Source: Allobosea thiooxidans
GTDB lineage: Bacteria; Pseudomonadota; Alphaproteobacteria; Rhizobiales; Beijerinckiaceae
Length of the DNA: 64,000 nucleotides
Assembly (NCBI RefSeq): GCF_900168195.1
Contig: NZ_FUYX01000015.1
Span: 62,001-126,000, forward strand
Direction of reading: 5' to 3'
Part shown: positions 42,874 to 51,292 of the stretch, piece by piece
Layout of the letters: each line of letters opens with the position of its first letter
How positions within the stretch are numbered: position 1 is the first letter of the stretch
Translations under genes and position numbers: made by a program
The notes under the pieces: generated by a model
Database searches by the model: none
What the model saw: the letters and a program-made list of their open reading frames with translations, nothing else
Told to the model about the DNA's origin: nothing

Positions 42874-44466
42874 TCACTTGCCGATATCGACGCCGTAGAA
42901 GACGTGGCGGCTGAACGGCGAGAGCTTGAAGTCCTTCACTTCCTTGCGGACCGGCTTGAGCTGGACCGCATGGGCGATGGTGAACCAGGGGGCCTGCTCC
43001 TTGAAGATCACCTGCGCCTCCCGGTAGAGCTTCTCGCGCTCCGCCTGGTCGGTGACGGTCTTCGCCTTCACCACGAGGTCGTCGAAGGGCTTGTAGCAGA
43101 ACTTGGCGACGTTGCCGCCATTGTTCTTGGCCGCATCGCAGCCGAGCAACGTGTGCAGGAAGTTGTCCGGGTCGCCATTGTCGCCGGTCCAGCCGAACAT
43201 GCCGGTCTGGTGCTCGCCCGCCTGCAGGCGCTTGCGGTACTCGCCCCATTCGAAGGTCTTGATCTCGGCTTTGATGCCGACCTTGGCGAGGTCGGCCTGC
43301 ATCAGCTCGGCGATGCGCTTGGCGTTGGGGTTGTAGGGCCGCTGCACCGGCATCGCCCAGAGGTCGATCTCGAGCCCGTTCGGATAGCCGGCCTCGGCCA
43401 GCTCCTTCTTGGCCGCCTCCGGATCATAGGGATCGTCCTTGATGGTCTCGTTATAGGACCACATGGTCGGCGGGATCGGGTTGATCGCCGCGACGCCGCT
43501 GGACAGATAGACGGCGTCGATGATCGCCTTCTTGTTGATCGCCTTGTTGACGGCGCGGCGCACCTTGACGTCGTCGAACGGCTTCTTGCTGGTGTTGTAG
43601 GCGAGGTAGCCGATGTTCAGGCCCGGCTGCTCCAGGATCTCGACATTGGCGTCCTTCCTGATCGCGTCGAGATCGGCCGGGTTCGGATAGGGCATGACAT
43701 GGCATTCGCCCTTCTGGAGCTTGGCCCAGCGGACCGATGCGTCCGGCGTGATCGCGAAGACGAGATCGTCGATCTTGGCCTTGCCGGCCCAGTAATCCGG
43801 ATTGGCCTTGTAGCGGATGATCGCGTCCTTCTGGTACTGCACCAGGTAGAACGCACCGGTGCCGATCGGCTCCTGGTCGATCTTCTCGGGCGTGCCCGCC
43901 TTCAGCATCGCGTCGGCATATTCCTTCGACTGCACGCTGGCATACTGCATGGCGAGGTCGGAGAGGAACGGCGCCTCCGGCTGGTTCAGGGTGAACTTGA
44001 CGGTGTAGTCATCGACCTTCTCGACCGACTTCAGCAGCTTGGGCATGCCCATGTCGTTGAAGTAGGAGTGGTTCGAGCTCGTCACTTTGAAGAACGGATG
44101 GTCTTCCTTCCACTGCCGCTCGATCATGAACATCACGTCATCGGCGTTGAAGTCGCGCGTCGGCTTGAAGTTCTTGTTGGAGTGCCACTTCACGCCCTTG
44201 CGCAGGTGGAAGGTGTAGGTCAGGCCGTCCGGAGAGATGTCCCACTTCTCGGCGAGCGCGGGCTGGACCTTGGTGCCGCCGCGCTCGAACTGGACGATGG
44301 TGTCGTAGATCTGCGTGTTCGCATCGAACGACGTGCCGGTCGTGTTGACGCTGGGCGCGAAGTTCTCGGGGCTGCCCTCCGAGCAATAGACCAGCGTCTT
44401 CGCCGCCAGCGGCTGCGCCGCCATCAGCGCCGAGGCCGACAGCGTCGCCAAAAGCAGTTTCTTCAT
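42874..44466 (-). CDS. peptide-type ABC transporter substrate-binding protein (DppA-like), first copy
   Basis: A 530-residue family 5 binding protein. Its signal peptide is [22 protein letters not shown], followed by [17 protein letters not shown]. It includes [20 protein letters not shown] and [20 protein letters not shown], closely similar to the next gene. AAGGAGA precedes the ATG at 44466. It is first in the transport operon (44466 down to 36856). Upstream, on the minus strand, TTGACA occurs at 44573-44568 and may be part of the promoter, although no good -10 is seen at 17 bases. It binds a dipeptide-like ligand in the periplasm. Confidence 0.93.
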   Translation of the reverse strand: MKKLLLATLSASALMAAQPLAAKTLVYCSEGSPENFAPSVNTTGTSFDANTQIYDTIVQFERGGTKVQPALAEKWDISPDGLTYTFHLRKGVKWHSNKNFKPTRDFNADDVMFMIERQWKEDHPFFKVTSSNHSYFNDMGMPKLLKSVEKVDDYTVKFTLNQPEAPFLSDLAMQYASVQSKEYADAMLKAGTPEKIDQEPIGTGAFYLVQYQKDAIIRYKANPDYWAGKAKIDDLVFAITPDASVRWAKLQKGECHVMPYPNPADLDAIRKDANVEILEQPGLNIGYLAYNTSKKPFDDVKVRRAVNKAINKKAIIDAVYLSSGVAAINPIPPTMWSYNETIKDDPYDPEAAKKELAEAGYPNGLEIDLWAMPVQRPYNPNAKRIAELMQADLAKVGIKAEIKTFEWGEYRKRLQAGEHQTGMFGWTGDNGDPDNFLHTLLGCDAAKNNGGNVAKFCYKPFDDLVVKAKTVTDQAEREKLYREAQVIFKEQAPWFTIAHAVQLKPVRKEVKDFKLSPFSRHVFYGVDIGK

Positions 44467-44712
44467 GGGTGTCTCCTTGAACGCCTCTCCGCCCCACGGG
44501 ACGGAGGATGGCCCCGTTGCATCGGAAGCTTCGTGGGCGGAATTCCCAGAGCCGCCTTGTCAACAGCTTATTGAAAGTCGCGGGGCGCGAATAGTCGTTT
44601 CCGCAGGCGTTTCAGGAGTCTTTCGGCGGGGTTGCCGGCCGGTCCGCCGGGCTGCGCGCGTCGGCGGGGAAGGTCGCCGGAGGGCAGGGCGTGCGCCGTC
44701 CGGCCGCTGCCG

Positions 44713-45378
44713 TCACAGCGCCTCGCGCACGCGCAGCAGCGTCGTGTCCATGTGGCGGCCGATCGCCTCGCAGAGCGCATCGGCATCGCGCCTGAGCAGG
44801 GCAGCCATCATGTCCTCGTGCTCGGCCACGGCGCCCGCCCATTTCTCGGGCCCTTCATTGCCGACGAAGCGCAGCCGCTTGATGCGCGACTGCAGCGTGG
44901 TGTGCATCTCGAGCAGCACGGCGTTGCCCGAGGCCCCCACGATGGCGCTGTGGATCGCCTGGTTCAGCTTGAAGTAGTCGAGCCGGTCGCGCGTCTTGTA
45001 GAGCGCCAGCATCTCCCGGTGCATCTTGTCGATCGCGGCGATCGTCGCGTCGCTGGCCTGTGCGCAGGCGATCCGCCCCCCGAGCTGTTCCAGGCTCTTG
45101 ATCACCTCGAGGATGTCGGCGAGGTCGCGCGCCGAGAACTTGCGGACGACCGCGCCCTTTGCCGGCAGGATCTCGACGAGCCCTTCGCTGGCTAGCGTCT
45201 TGATCGCCTCGCGCAGCGGCGTCCGCGAGACGCCGAGCTGCGCGCCGACCAGCCCTTCATTGATGCGCTGGCCGGGGGCGAGCTGCCCTTCGATGATCAT
45301 GTCGCGGACGCGTTCCAGCACCTCGTCATGGAGGGTTCGCCGCATGATCCGGGGATACTCGGCCGCCGTTTCGCTCAT
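44713..45378 (-). CDS. GntR-family transcriptional regulator, FCD subgroup
   Basis: A 221-residue regulator. The N-terminal winged helix-turn-helix has QRINEGLVGAQLGVSRTPLR followed by EAIKTLASEGLVEI. The C-terminal FCD ligand-binding domain has the metal-binding type residues in LDYFKLNQAIHSAIVGASGN and AVAEHEDMMAALLRRD. The ATG at 45378 follows GGGAG. It is 52 bases downstream of the SAF-domain dehydrogenase on the same strand and so is probably cotranscribed. It would then repress its own operon and the divergent pdxA-tct operon through the palindrome at 46906. Confidence 0.92.
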   Translation of the reverse strand: MSETAAEYPRIMRRTLHDEVLERVRDMIIEGQLAPGQRINEGLVGAQLGVSRTPLREAIKTLASEGLVEILPAKGAVVRKFSARDLADILEVIKSLEQLGGRIACAQASDATIAAIDKMHREMLALYKTRDRLDYFKLNQAIHSAIVGASGNAVLLEMHTTLQSRIKRLRFVGNEGPEKWAGAVAEHEDMMAALLRRDADALCEAIGRHMDTTLLRVREAL

Positions 45379-45430
45379 CGTTGCTCCCGTGTTTCCGGCC
45401 ACACCGTTACGGCACGCGGCCCGCTTGCTG

Positions 45431-46834
45431 TCAAACCGGCGCGCGCTCCATGGCGAACAGCGCGTCCTGGCGCCGGCGCATCGCCAATAGCCCGGAATCG
45501 GGGTCGATCGCGACGTCGCCCAAGCGGATCGCCTCTCCGGCCCTGACGTCGCGGACGAGCGGCCTGTCGGCGACGAGATAGAACGGGGCGGGGCGGTCGT
45601 CGGCGAGCGCTGCGGCCGGCCTCACCTCGGCGCCGACGCCGTCGATGCTGTGATGATGCCCGCCCATCGTGAGCAGGGTGCCGGCGCCGAGGTCGCGCCG
45701 GGCCACCGCGACGAGGTCCTGCCGCGGCCGGTAGTCGTCGCCATAGCCCGAACGGCCGAGGCCGGCGGCGTCGAGGATCGAGGTCGCGACCTCCACCCCG
45801 AGCAGATGGCGCGGCAGGTAGAGCGCCGCCGTGCGGCCGCTGCGGCTGACGACATGGCCCTTGCCGGCCAGCATCTCCCAGCTCTCGGCATTGTCGCAGC
45901 GCACGATGATGAAGACGCCGCCGGCGAAGCTCGCCTCTTCCGCCAGCCGCAGATGGTGGAAGACGTCGATGCGGCGCGTGCCGGCGAGCAGCCCGCCCTC
46001 GCCACGTTCGGCAAAGAGATCGGCAAGTTCGGGGACGCGGGCGGGCGGCGCATGGAAGCCCGTCGCATCGGCGGAGAAGTCGAGCGCATTGGCGACCAGC
46101 GTCATCTCGCAGAGATCGGGCACGGCGCGTAAGGGGAAGGCCTCGCCGAGGATGCGCGCGCGTTCCGCCGCGGTGGCGACGACGGAGCGGGTACCGGGCA
46201 GCCAGTGCTCGCGCAGGGCGGGCAGGGCATGTGTCACGCCGTTGCAGGTGACGTTGCCGGTCGCGGCGTCGAGCACGAAGTCATACTCGCTGGACTTGCC
46301 GGCGGCGATGATCTCGAGCCCGAGGACTTCCGCCCAACTCGCCAGCGCGATCAGCAGGCTCGGCTGATCGCCATCGACCGGGGTCACCGTGACGCCCTTG
46401 TCGCGGGCGAGGCGCGCCAGACCCGGACCGACGACGCTGTCGGCCTCCTTCGAGACCAGCGCGACATGGCGCCTGGCATCGATCGCGGCGAGGCTGTGCC
46501 GCGTCGCCGCCTCGGGGCTGCCGGTCGCCTCGACCAGCAGCCGGAAAGGCAGGTCCAGGACGATGCCGAGGCTGGCCGCGGCGACGCATTTGCCGCTGTC
46601 CCAGGCCGCACGCGCCGCAGCCGCCGTCTCGCAAAGGGCGATCTCGGAAGGCGTGAAGCCGGCGGCGGCGAAGGCGCGGCTGGCAGCTTCCGCCGTCATG
46701 TCCACCGCGATCCGGGCATTGACCAGCCGCGTGCGCCGCGATTGCGCGAGATAGCTGCGGCCGAAGCTGCCGCTGCCGACGAGACAGGTTTCGATCGGTT
46801 CGGCGATCCCGGCGTAGTGGGCATGAAAATTCAT
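45431..46834 (-). CDS. NAD(P)-dependent oxidoreductase with homoserine-dehydrogenase-like and SAF domains
   Basis: A 467-residue protein with an N-terminal Rossmann domain (CLVGSGSFGRSYLAQ), a homoserine-dehydrogenase-like middle and a C-terminal SAF-like domain (VRDVRAGEAIRLGDVAIDP). These proteins are sometimes labelled as flagellar FlgA-related because of the SAF domain, but here the setting is metabolic. GGAGGAG lies before the ATG at 46834. It is divergent from pdxA. Similar genes often lie beside PdxA2-type genes in acid-sugar pathways, which suggests oxidation of a hydroxy acid here. The reaction is not established. Confidence 0.82.
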   Translation of the reverse strand: MNFHAHYAGIAEPIETCLVGSGSFGRSYLAQSRRTRLVNARIAVDMTAEAASRAFAAAGFTPSEIALCETAAAARAAWDSGKCVAAASLGIVLDLPFRLLVEATGSPEAATRHSLAAIDARRHVALVSKEADSVVGPGLARLARDKGVTVTPVDGDQPSLLIALASWAEVLGLEIIAAGKSSEYDFVLDAATGNVTCNGVTHALPALREHWLPGTRSVVATAAERARILGEAFPLRAVPDLCEMTLVANALDFSADATGFHAPPARVPELADLFAERGEGGLLAGTRRIDVFHHLRLAEEASFAGGVFIIVRCDNAESWEMLAGKGHVVSRSGRTAALYLPRHLLGVEVATSILDAAGLGRSGYGDDYRPRQDLVAVARRDLGAGTLLTMGGHHHSIDGVGAEVRPAAALADDRPAPFYLVADRPLVRDVRAGEAIRLGDVAIDPDSGLLAMRRRQDALFAMERAPV

Positions 46835-46905
46835 CGTCTCTCCTCCCGGCGCGGTCCGGCGATGGGCGTTTCCGCGCTTCCCGGCGATGACTACAGCAAA
46901 CGCGT

Positions 46906-46923
46906 TATGCTGCATACAGCATA
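46906..46923. promoter_or_regulatory. 18-bp palindrome, likely GntR/FCD operator
   Basis: TATGCTG at 46906-46912 and CAGCATA at 46917-46923 are perfect inverted arms around CATA. The site lies in the 158-base divergent gap between the SAF-domain dehydrogenase (start 46834) and pdxA (start 46993). Its size and dyad fit FCD-type GntR operators. The GntR gene at 44713 belongs to one of the two operons. Position and symmetry are seen; binding is inferred. Confidence 0.65.
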
Positions 46924-46992
46924 CTTGAGGCTGCCTGATGCCTGTGTTAGCGAGAAAGGCAGAAAACGAATGCGAGGCAGCGGAGCGCGGCC

Positions 46993-48027
46993 ATGGATGA
47001 ACGGACCAATGACGCCCTGCCGGTGATCGCCGTGGCGATGGGCGACCCCTCGGGCATCAGTCCGGAACTGACCGCGCGGATCCTGTCGGAACCGGATCTC
47101 CGGGCTGCGGCGCGTTACGTCGTGTTCGGCGACAAGCGGCTGCTCGATCTCGGCATCGCCGATGGCGGCGTCGACCCCCAGGTGCAGGTCGTGAAGGATG
47201 GCGACGCGCTGCCGCTCGGCGACAGGCCCGTCTTCGTCGATCTCGCCAATCACGACCCGGCCGATCTCCAGCGCGCCAAGGCGACGCTCGCCGGCGGCAA
47301 GGCGGCCACCGAGAACTTCCGCCGGGCGCTGCAGTTCGCTGCCGCCGGCAAGGCTGGCGCGGTCTTCTTCACGCCCTTCAACAAGGCGGCGATGCGCTTC
47401 GCCTATCCGGGTTATGACGACGAGATTCGTTTCGTGCGCGATGCCATCGGCTTCGAGGGAGCGGCGAGCGAGTTCAATATCCTCGACAAGCTCTGGAACG
47501 CTCGGGTCACCTCGCACATCCCGCTTTCGGAAGTGGCGCAGAACATCACGCAGGAGCGCATCCTCAGGGCGCTGACGCTGGCGGACGCCAATCTGCGCGC
47601 GGCCGGCTTCAACCCGCCGCGCATCGCGGTCGCGGGCATCAATCCGCATGCCGGCGATGGCGGCAATTTCGGCCGCGACGAGATCGAGACGATCGAGCCG
47701 GCGGTGAAGGCGGCCAAGGCCAAGGGCTTCACGGTGGAAGGGCCTTTTCCCTCCGACACCGTGTTCCTGCGTGCCAGGAACGGCGATTTCGACGCCGTGC
47801 TGACGATGTATCACGACCAGGGGCAGATCGCGATGAAGCTGATCGGCTTCGATCGCGGCGTCACCCTGATCGGCGGTTTCCCCTTCCCGATCTGCACGCC
47901 GGCCCACGGCACGGCCTATGAGATCGCGGGCAAGGGCATCGCCAATCTCGGCGCGACCCGCGCTGCGCTCGCCCTCGCCATCAGGATGGCGCAGGACGAC
48001 AAGGCAAAGGCGCGCGCGGCCGCCTGA
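46993..48027 (+). CDS. PdxA-family dehydrogenase (PdxA2 or TphB-like)
   Basis: A 344-residue enzyme of the PdxA family. It opens with PVIAVAMGDPSGISPELTAR and has the three histidines expected to bind the metal, in TSHIPLSE, GINPHAGDGGNFG and YHDQGQIAMK. It ends with GTAYEIAGKGIANLG. The family includes 4-hydroxythreonine-4-phosphate dehydrogenase, PdxA2 enzymes of acid-sugar catabolism, and TphB-type diol dehydrogenases of aromatic dicarboxylates. The catabolic neighbours argue against vitamin B6 synthesis. No DUF1537 kinase, the usual partner of PdxA2, is in the window. The ATG has GGAG 11 bases upstream. Confidence 0.9.
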   Translation: MDERTNDALPVIAVAMGDPSGISPELTARILSEPDLRAAARYVVFGDKRLLDLGIADGGVDPQVQVVKDGDALPLGDRPVFVDLANHDPADLQRAKATLAGGKAATENFRRALQFAAAGKAGAVFFTPFNKAAMRFAYPGYDDEIRFVRDAIGFEGAASEFNILDKLWNARVTSHIPLSEVAQNITQERILRALTLADANLRAAGFNPPRIAVAGINPHAGDGGNFGRDEIETIEPAVKAAKAKGFTVEGPFPSDTVFLRARNGDFDAVLTMYHDQGQIAMKLIGFDRGVTLIGGFPFPICTPAHGTAYEIAGKGIANLGATRAALALAIRMAQDDKAKARAAA

Positions 48028-48095
48028 TTCAGCTTGTTTTCGACGAAGCCGCCGACAAGAGCGGCCCATATAATTCAACGCCAGGGAGAAGCTTC

Positions 48096-49091
48096 ATGAA
48101 GAATATTGCCATCACTGCCGCGTTCGCCGGCGCGCTCGCGCTCGGCGGTGCCGGTTCGGCGCAGGCCTGGGAACCGACCAAGCCGATCGAGTTCGTGGTG
48201 ACCTCCGGCGCCGGCGGCGGCACCGACAATTTCGCCCGCATCATCCAGTCGATCATCACCAAGCACAAGTTCACCGAGCAGCCGATCGTGGTGGTGAACA
48301 AGGGCGGCGGCTCCGGCGCCGAGGGCTATGTCTACGGCAAGGGCGCCAAGGGTGATCCGAACCGCGTCATCTTCGGCACCAACAACGCCTATCTGCTGCC
48401 TTACGTCGCCAAGCTCGGCTACAAGTTCTCGGATCTGACGCCGGTCGCGGCGCTGGCGCTCGACGAGTTCCTGCTCTGGGTCAAGGGCGATGCCCCCTAT
48501 GCCGACGCCAAGGCCTATATCGACGCGGTCAAGGCCAAGCCCATGGGCTTCAAGATGGGGGGCAGCCAGTCGAAGGACACCGACCAGACGCTGACCTCGA
48601 TGATCCAGGACGCCACCGGCGTGAAGTGGATCTACGTGCCGTTCCAGGGCGGCAGCGCCGCGGCCGTGCAGCTCGCCGGCGGCCATATCGACTCCAACAC
48701 CAACAATCCCAACGAGAATATCGGCCAGTGGAAGGCCGGGCAGGTGAAGCCGCTCTGCGTGTTCTCGCCGGTGCGTCTCGCCAAGGGCGAGCCGGTCTTC
48801 GAGGGCAAGGGCTGGGGCGACATCCCGACCTGCAAGGAAGCCGGCCTGCCGCTGGAGACCTTCCAGATGCCGCGCACCGTCTGGCTGCCGGCCGACGTCC
48901 CGGCCGATGCCGTGACCTACTATGCCGACTTGCTGGAGAAGGTCTCGAAGACCCCCGAATGGCAGGAATTCGTGACGCGCACCGCCCAGACCGGCAAGTT
49001 CATGAAGGGCAAGGAACTAGCCGATTTCGTCGCCAAGGACGAGGCGGCCAACAAGAAGGTCTTCGAGAACGAAGGCTGGATCGCGAAGTAA
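48096..49091 (+). CDS. tctC: tricarboxylate transporter substrate-binding protein, TctC-like
   Basis: A 331-residue periplasmic binding protein with a signal peptide ending GAGSAQAWEP. The mature part begins KPIEFVVTSGAGGGTDNFAR, the carboxylate-binding loop of the TctC/Bug family, and has VVVNKGGGSGAEGYVY. CAGGGAGAAG precedes the ATG. It probably captures an organic acid for the TctBA pair encoded next, from which it is separated by a REP-like palindrome element. In this family relatives bind citrate, terephthalate or other carboxylates; the ligand here is unknown. Confidence 0.93.
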   Translation: MKNIAITAAFAGALALGGAGSAQAWEPTKPIEFVVTSGAGGGTDNFARIIQSIITKHKFTEQPIVVVNKGGGSGAEGYVYGKGAKGDPNRVIFGTNNAYLLPYVAKLGYKFSDLTPVAALALDEFLLWVKGDAPYADAKAYIDAVKAKPMGFKMGGSQSKDTDQTLTSMIQDATGVKWIYVPFQGGSAAAVQLAGGHIDSNTNNPNENIGQWKAGQVKPLCVFSPVRLAKGEPVFEGKGWGDIPTCKEAGLPLETFQMPRTVWLPADVPADAVTYYADLLEKVSKTPEWQEFVTRTAQTGKFMKGKELADFVAKDEAANKKVFENEGWIAK

Positions 49092-49101
49092 GGTGGGATC
49101 G

Positions 49102-49188
49102 TCATTCCCGGGCGGTGCGATGCGCCGACCCGGGAATCTCAGACGAGAAGGCTGGTTTCCGAGATGGCCGGGTCGTGCCCGGCCATGA
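49102..49188. repeat. REP-like element with two palindromes
   Basis: ATTCCCGGG at 49104-49112 pairs with CCCGGGAAT at 49129-49137, and ATGGCCGGG at 49164-49172 pairs with CCCGGCCAT at 49178-49186. Paired palindromes of this kind, with CATTCCCGGG and GGCCGGG cores, recur between genes of many Rhizobiales. It lies between tctC and tctB, where it may stabilise the binding-protein part of the transcript. Copy number in this genome cannot be seen here. Confidence 0.7.
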
Positions 49189-49219
49189 CGCGTAAGCCCT
49201 GGAAGGGAGAACCCACCAC

Positions 49220-49708
49220 ATGATCACCCGCTTCTGGGCAGAGATCGGGACGGCCGTCCTGACGCTCGTCTTCGGGCTCGTCATCGTGAAGGGCTCGCTG
49301 GAGTTCGGCATCGGCTGGGACAGTTCCGGTCCGCAGCCCGGCGCCTTTCCTTTCTATGCGGGGGCGCTGATCGCGTTGGCGAGCCTCGGCACCATAGCGG
49401 TCACTCTCGGACAGCGCGTTACCGGAAAGTCCGTGCTCGCCGAGGCCTTCCTCGATGCCGAGCGCGGCAAGCGGGTGCTGTCCTTCCTGCTGCCGCTGAT
49501 CGCCTTCGTCGTGCTCAGCGCCACGCTCGGCATGTATGTCGCGACGATCCTCTATCTCGTCTTCGCGATGCGCTTCCAGGGCGGCTATGGCTGGCTGCAG
49601 AGCCTCGTCACCGCCTTCGTGACGGCGGCCTTCTTCTATTTCGCGCTCGAGAAATTCTTCCAGATCGGCCTGCTCAAAGGCCCGATCGAGCCGCTCATCG
49701 GCCTCTGA
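49220..49708 (+). CDS. tctB: tricarboxylate transporter small permease, TctB-like
   Basis: A 162-residue membrane protein with four predicted helices and the TctB-typical GIGWDSSGPQPGAFPFYAGA near residues 33-52. The ATG follows GGGAGAA. It is encoded 18 bases before TctA and completes the transporter with TctC. Confidence 0.88.
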   Translation: MITRFWAEIGTAVLTLVFGLVIVKGSLEFGIGWDSSGPQPGAFPFYAGALIALASLGTIAVTLGQRVTGKSVLAEAFLDAERGKRVLSFLLPLIAFVVLSATLGMYVATILYLVFAMRFQGGYGWLQSLVTAFVTAAFFYFALEKFFQIGLLKGPIEPLIGL

Positions 49709-49726
49709 GACGGCGAGGATATCAGC

Positions 49727-51238
49727 ATGGATAACGTCGCCAACCTGATGCACGGCTTCTCGGTCGCGCTCACCACGCATCATCTCCTGCTGATGATGGC
49801 GGGCGTTCTCCTCGGTGTGCTCGTCGGCGTGCTGCCGGGTCTGGGCGCGCCGAACGGCGTCTCGCTGCTGCTGCCGCTGACCTTCAGCATGGACCCGGTC
49901 TCGGCGATCATCCTGCTGACCTCGCTCTATTGGGGCGCGCTCTTCGGCGGCTCGACCACCTCGATCCTGTTCAACATTCCCGGCGAACCCTCATCGGTCG
50001 CAACGACCTTCGACGGCCACCCGATGGCCAAGCAGGGCAAGGCGACCGAGGCGCTGTCCTTCGCCTTCCTCTCGGCCGGCTTCGGCGCCATGGCCGGCGT
50101 CATCCTGATCACGCTGCTCTCGGGCTGGGTCGCGAAATTCGCGCTACGCTTTTCCTCGCCCGAATATTTCGCTGTCTATTTCATGACCTTCGCGAGCTTC
50201 ATCGGGCTCGGCGGCTCCTCGCCCTTCAAGACCGTCGTCTCGATGGCGATCGGCTTCGCGCTGGCGACGATCGGCATGGACTCGGTCTCCGGCAATGTGC
50301 GGCTCACTTTCGAGTTCGACGTGCTGCTCGCCGGCGTCAGCTTCCTGATCGCGGTGATCGGCCTGTTCGGCATCGGCGAATTGCTGCTGACCATGGAGGA
50401 GGGGCTGAAATTCGAGGGCGTCGCCGCCAAGGTCCGTGTCGGCGACGTCCTGCGCACGGCGGCGAAGCTGCCGCGCTACTGGCTCGCGCTGCTGCGCTCC
50501 TCGCTGATCGGCATCTGGATGGGCATCACGCCGGGCGGGCCGACGGCCGCCTCCTTCATGAGCTACGCCATGGCCAAGCGCTCCTCGCGCAACCCTGCCA
50601 AGTTCGGCAAGGGCGAGCCCGAGGGCGTGATCGCGCCTGAGACGGCCGACCATGCCGCCGGCTCCGCCGCCATGCTGCCGATGCTGGCGCTCGGCATTCC
50701 CGGCTCGGCGACGGCGGCGGTGATGATGGGCGGCCTGATGATCTGGGGCCTCAATCCCGGCCCGACGCTGTTCACGGACCGGCCGGATTTCGTCTGGGGC
50801 CTGATCGCCTCGATGTATCTCGGCAATGTCGTGGCAGTGGTGATCGTGCTGGCGACGGTGCCGCTCTTCGCCTCGATCCTGCGCATCCCCTTCTCGATCA
50901 TCGGGCCGATCATCGTCGTGATCTGCTTCATCGGTGCCTTCACCGCCGCGAGCAAGGAATTCGACATCTGGCTCGCGCTGGTCTTCGGCCTCGTCGGCTA
51001 TGTCTTCAAGAAGCTCGACTACCCGATCGCGCCGCTCGTGCTCGCCATGGTCATCGGCGACAAGGCCGAGGACGCCTTCCGCCAGTCGATGATCTTCAGC
51101 CAGGGCTCGCTCTCGATCTTCTGGTCGAACCCGCTGGTCTCGACGCTGATGACGATCGGCCTGGCGCTGCTGGTCATGCCGGTCCTCGGCTCCTTCGCGC
51201 GCCGCTTGCGCGGCACCAAGGCCGCCAGCACTGTCTGA
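49727..51238 (+). CDS. tctA: tricarboxylate transporter large permease, TctA-like
   Basis: A 503-residue protein with about a dozen membrane segments. TctA landmarks are GVLLGVLVGVLPGLGAPNGV, ILLTSLYWGALFGGSTTSIL, IPGEPSSVATTFDGHPMAKQ and later LPMLALGIPGSATAAVMMGG. Length and motifs match the family. It is followed after 54 bases by the DapA-family gene. The transporter imports carboxylates using the proton or sodium gradient. Confidence 0.94.
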   Translation: MDNVANLMHGFSVALTTHHLLLMMAGVLLGVLVGVLPGLGAPNGVSLLLPLTFSMDPVSAIILLTSLYWGALFGGSTTSILFNIPGEPSSVATTFDGHPMAKQGKATEALSFAFLSAGFGAMAGVILITLLSGWVAKFALRFSSPEYFAVYFMTFASFIGLGGSSPFKTVVSMAIGFALATIGMDSVSGNVRLTFEFDVLLAGVSFLIAVIGLFGIGELLLTMEEGLKFEGVAAKVRVGDVLRTAAKLPRYWLALLRSSLIGIWMGITPGGPTAASFMSYAMAKRSSRNPAKFGKGEPEGVIAPETADHAAGSAAMLPMLALGIPGSATAAVMMGGLMIWGLNPGPTLFTDRPDFVWGLIASMYLGNVVAVVIVLATVPLFASILRIPFSIIGPIIVVICFIGAFTAASKEFDIWLALVFGLVGYVFKKLDYPIAPLVLAMVIGDKAEDAFRQSMIFSQGSLSIFWSNPLVSTLMTIGLALLVMPVLGSFARRLRGTKAASTV

Positions 51239-51292
51239 CATCCATATCGCCAGTTCGATTCCCGCCCTGTCCGCCACCGACGAGATGACGCC

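Noticed and set aside
45431..46834. Flagellar FlgA-type function for the SAF-domain protein
   Set aside because: Only the C-terminal SAF-like part is shared; a Rossmann and homoserine-dehydrogenase-like region makes up most of the protein and no flagellar gene is nearby.
46993..48027. Vitamin B6 biosynthetic role for the PdxA-like gene
   Set aside because: The neighbours are an importer, lyase, aldolase and thiolase with a GntR regulator, and no pdxJ or ksgA partner is present.
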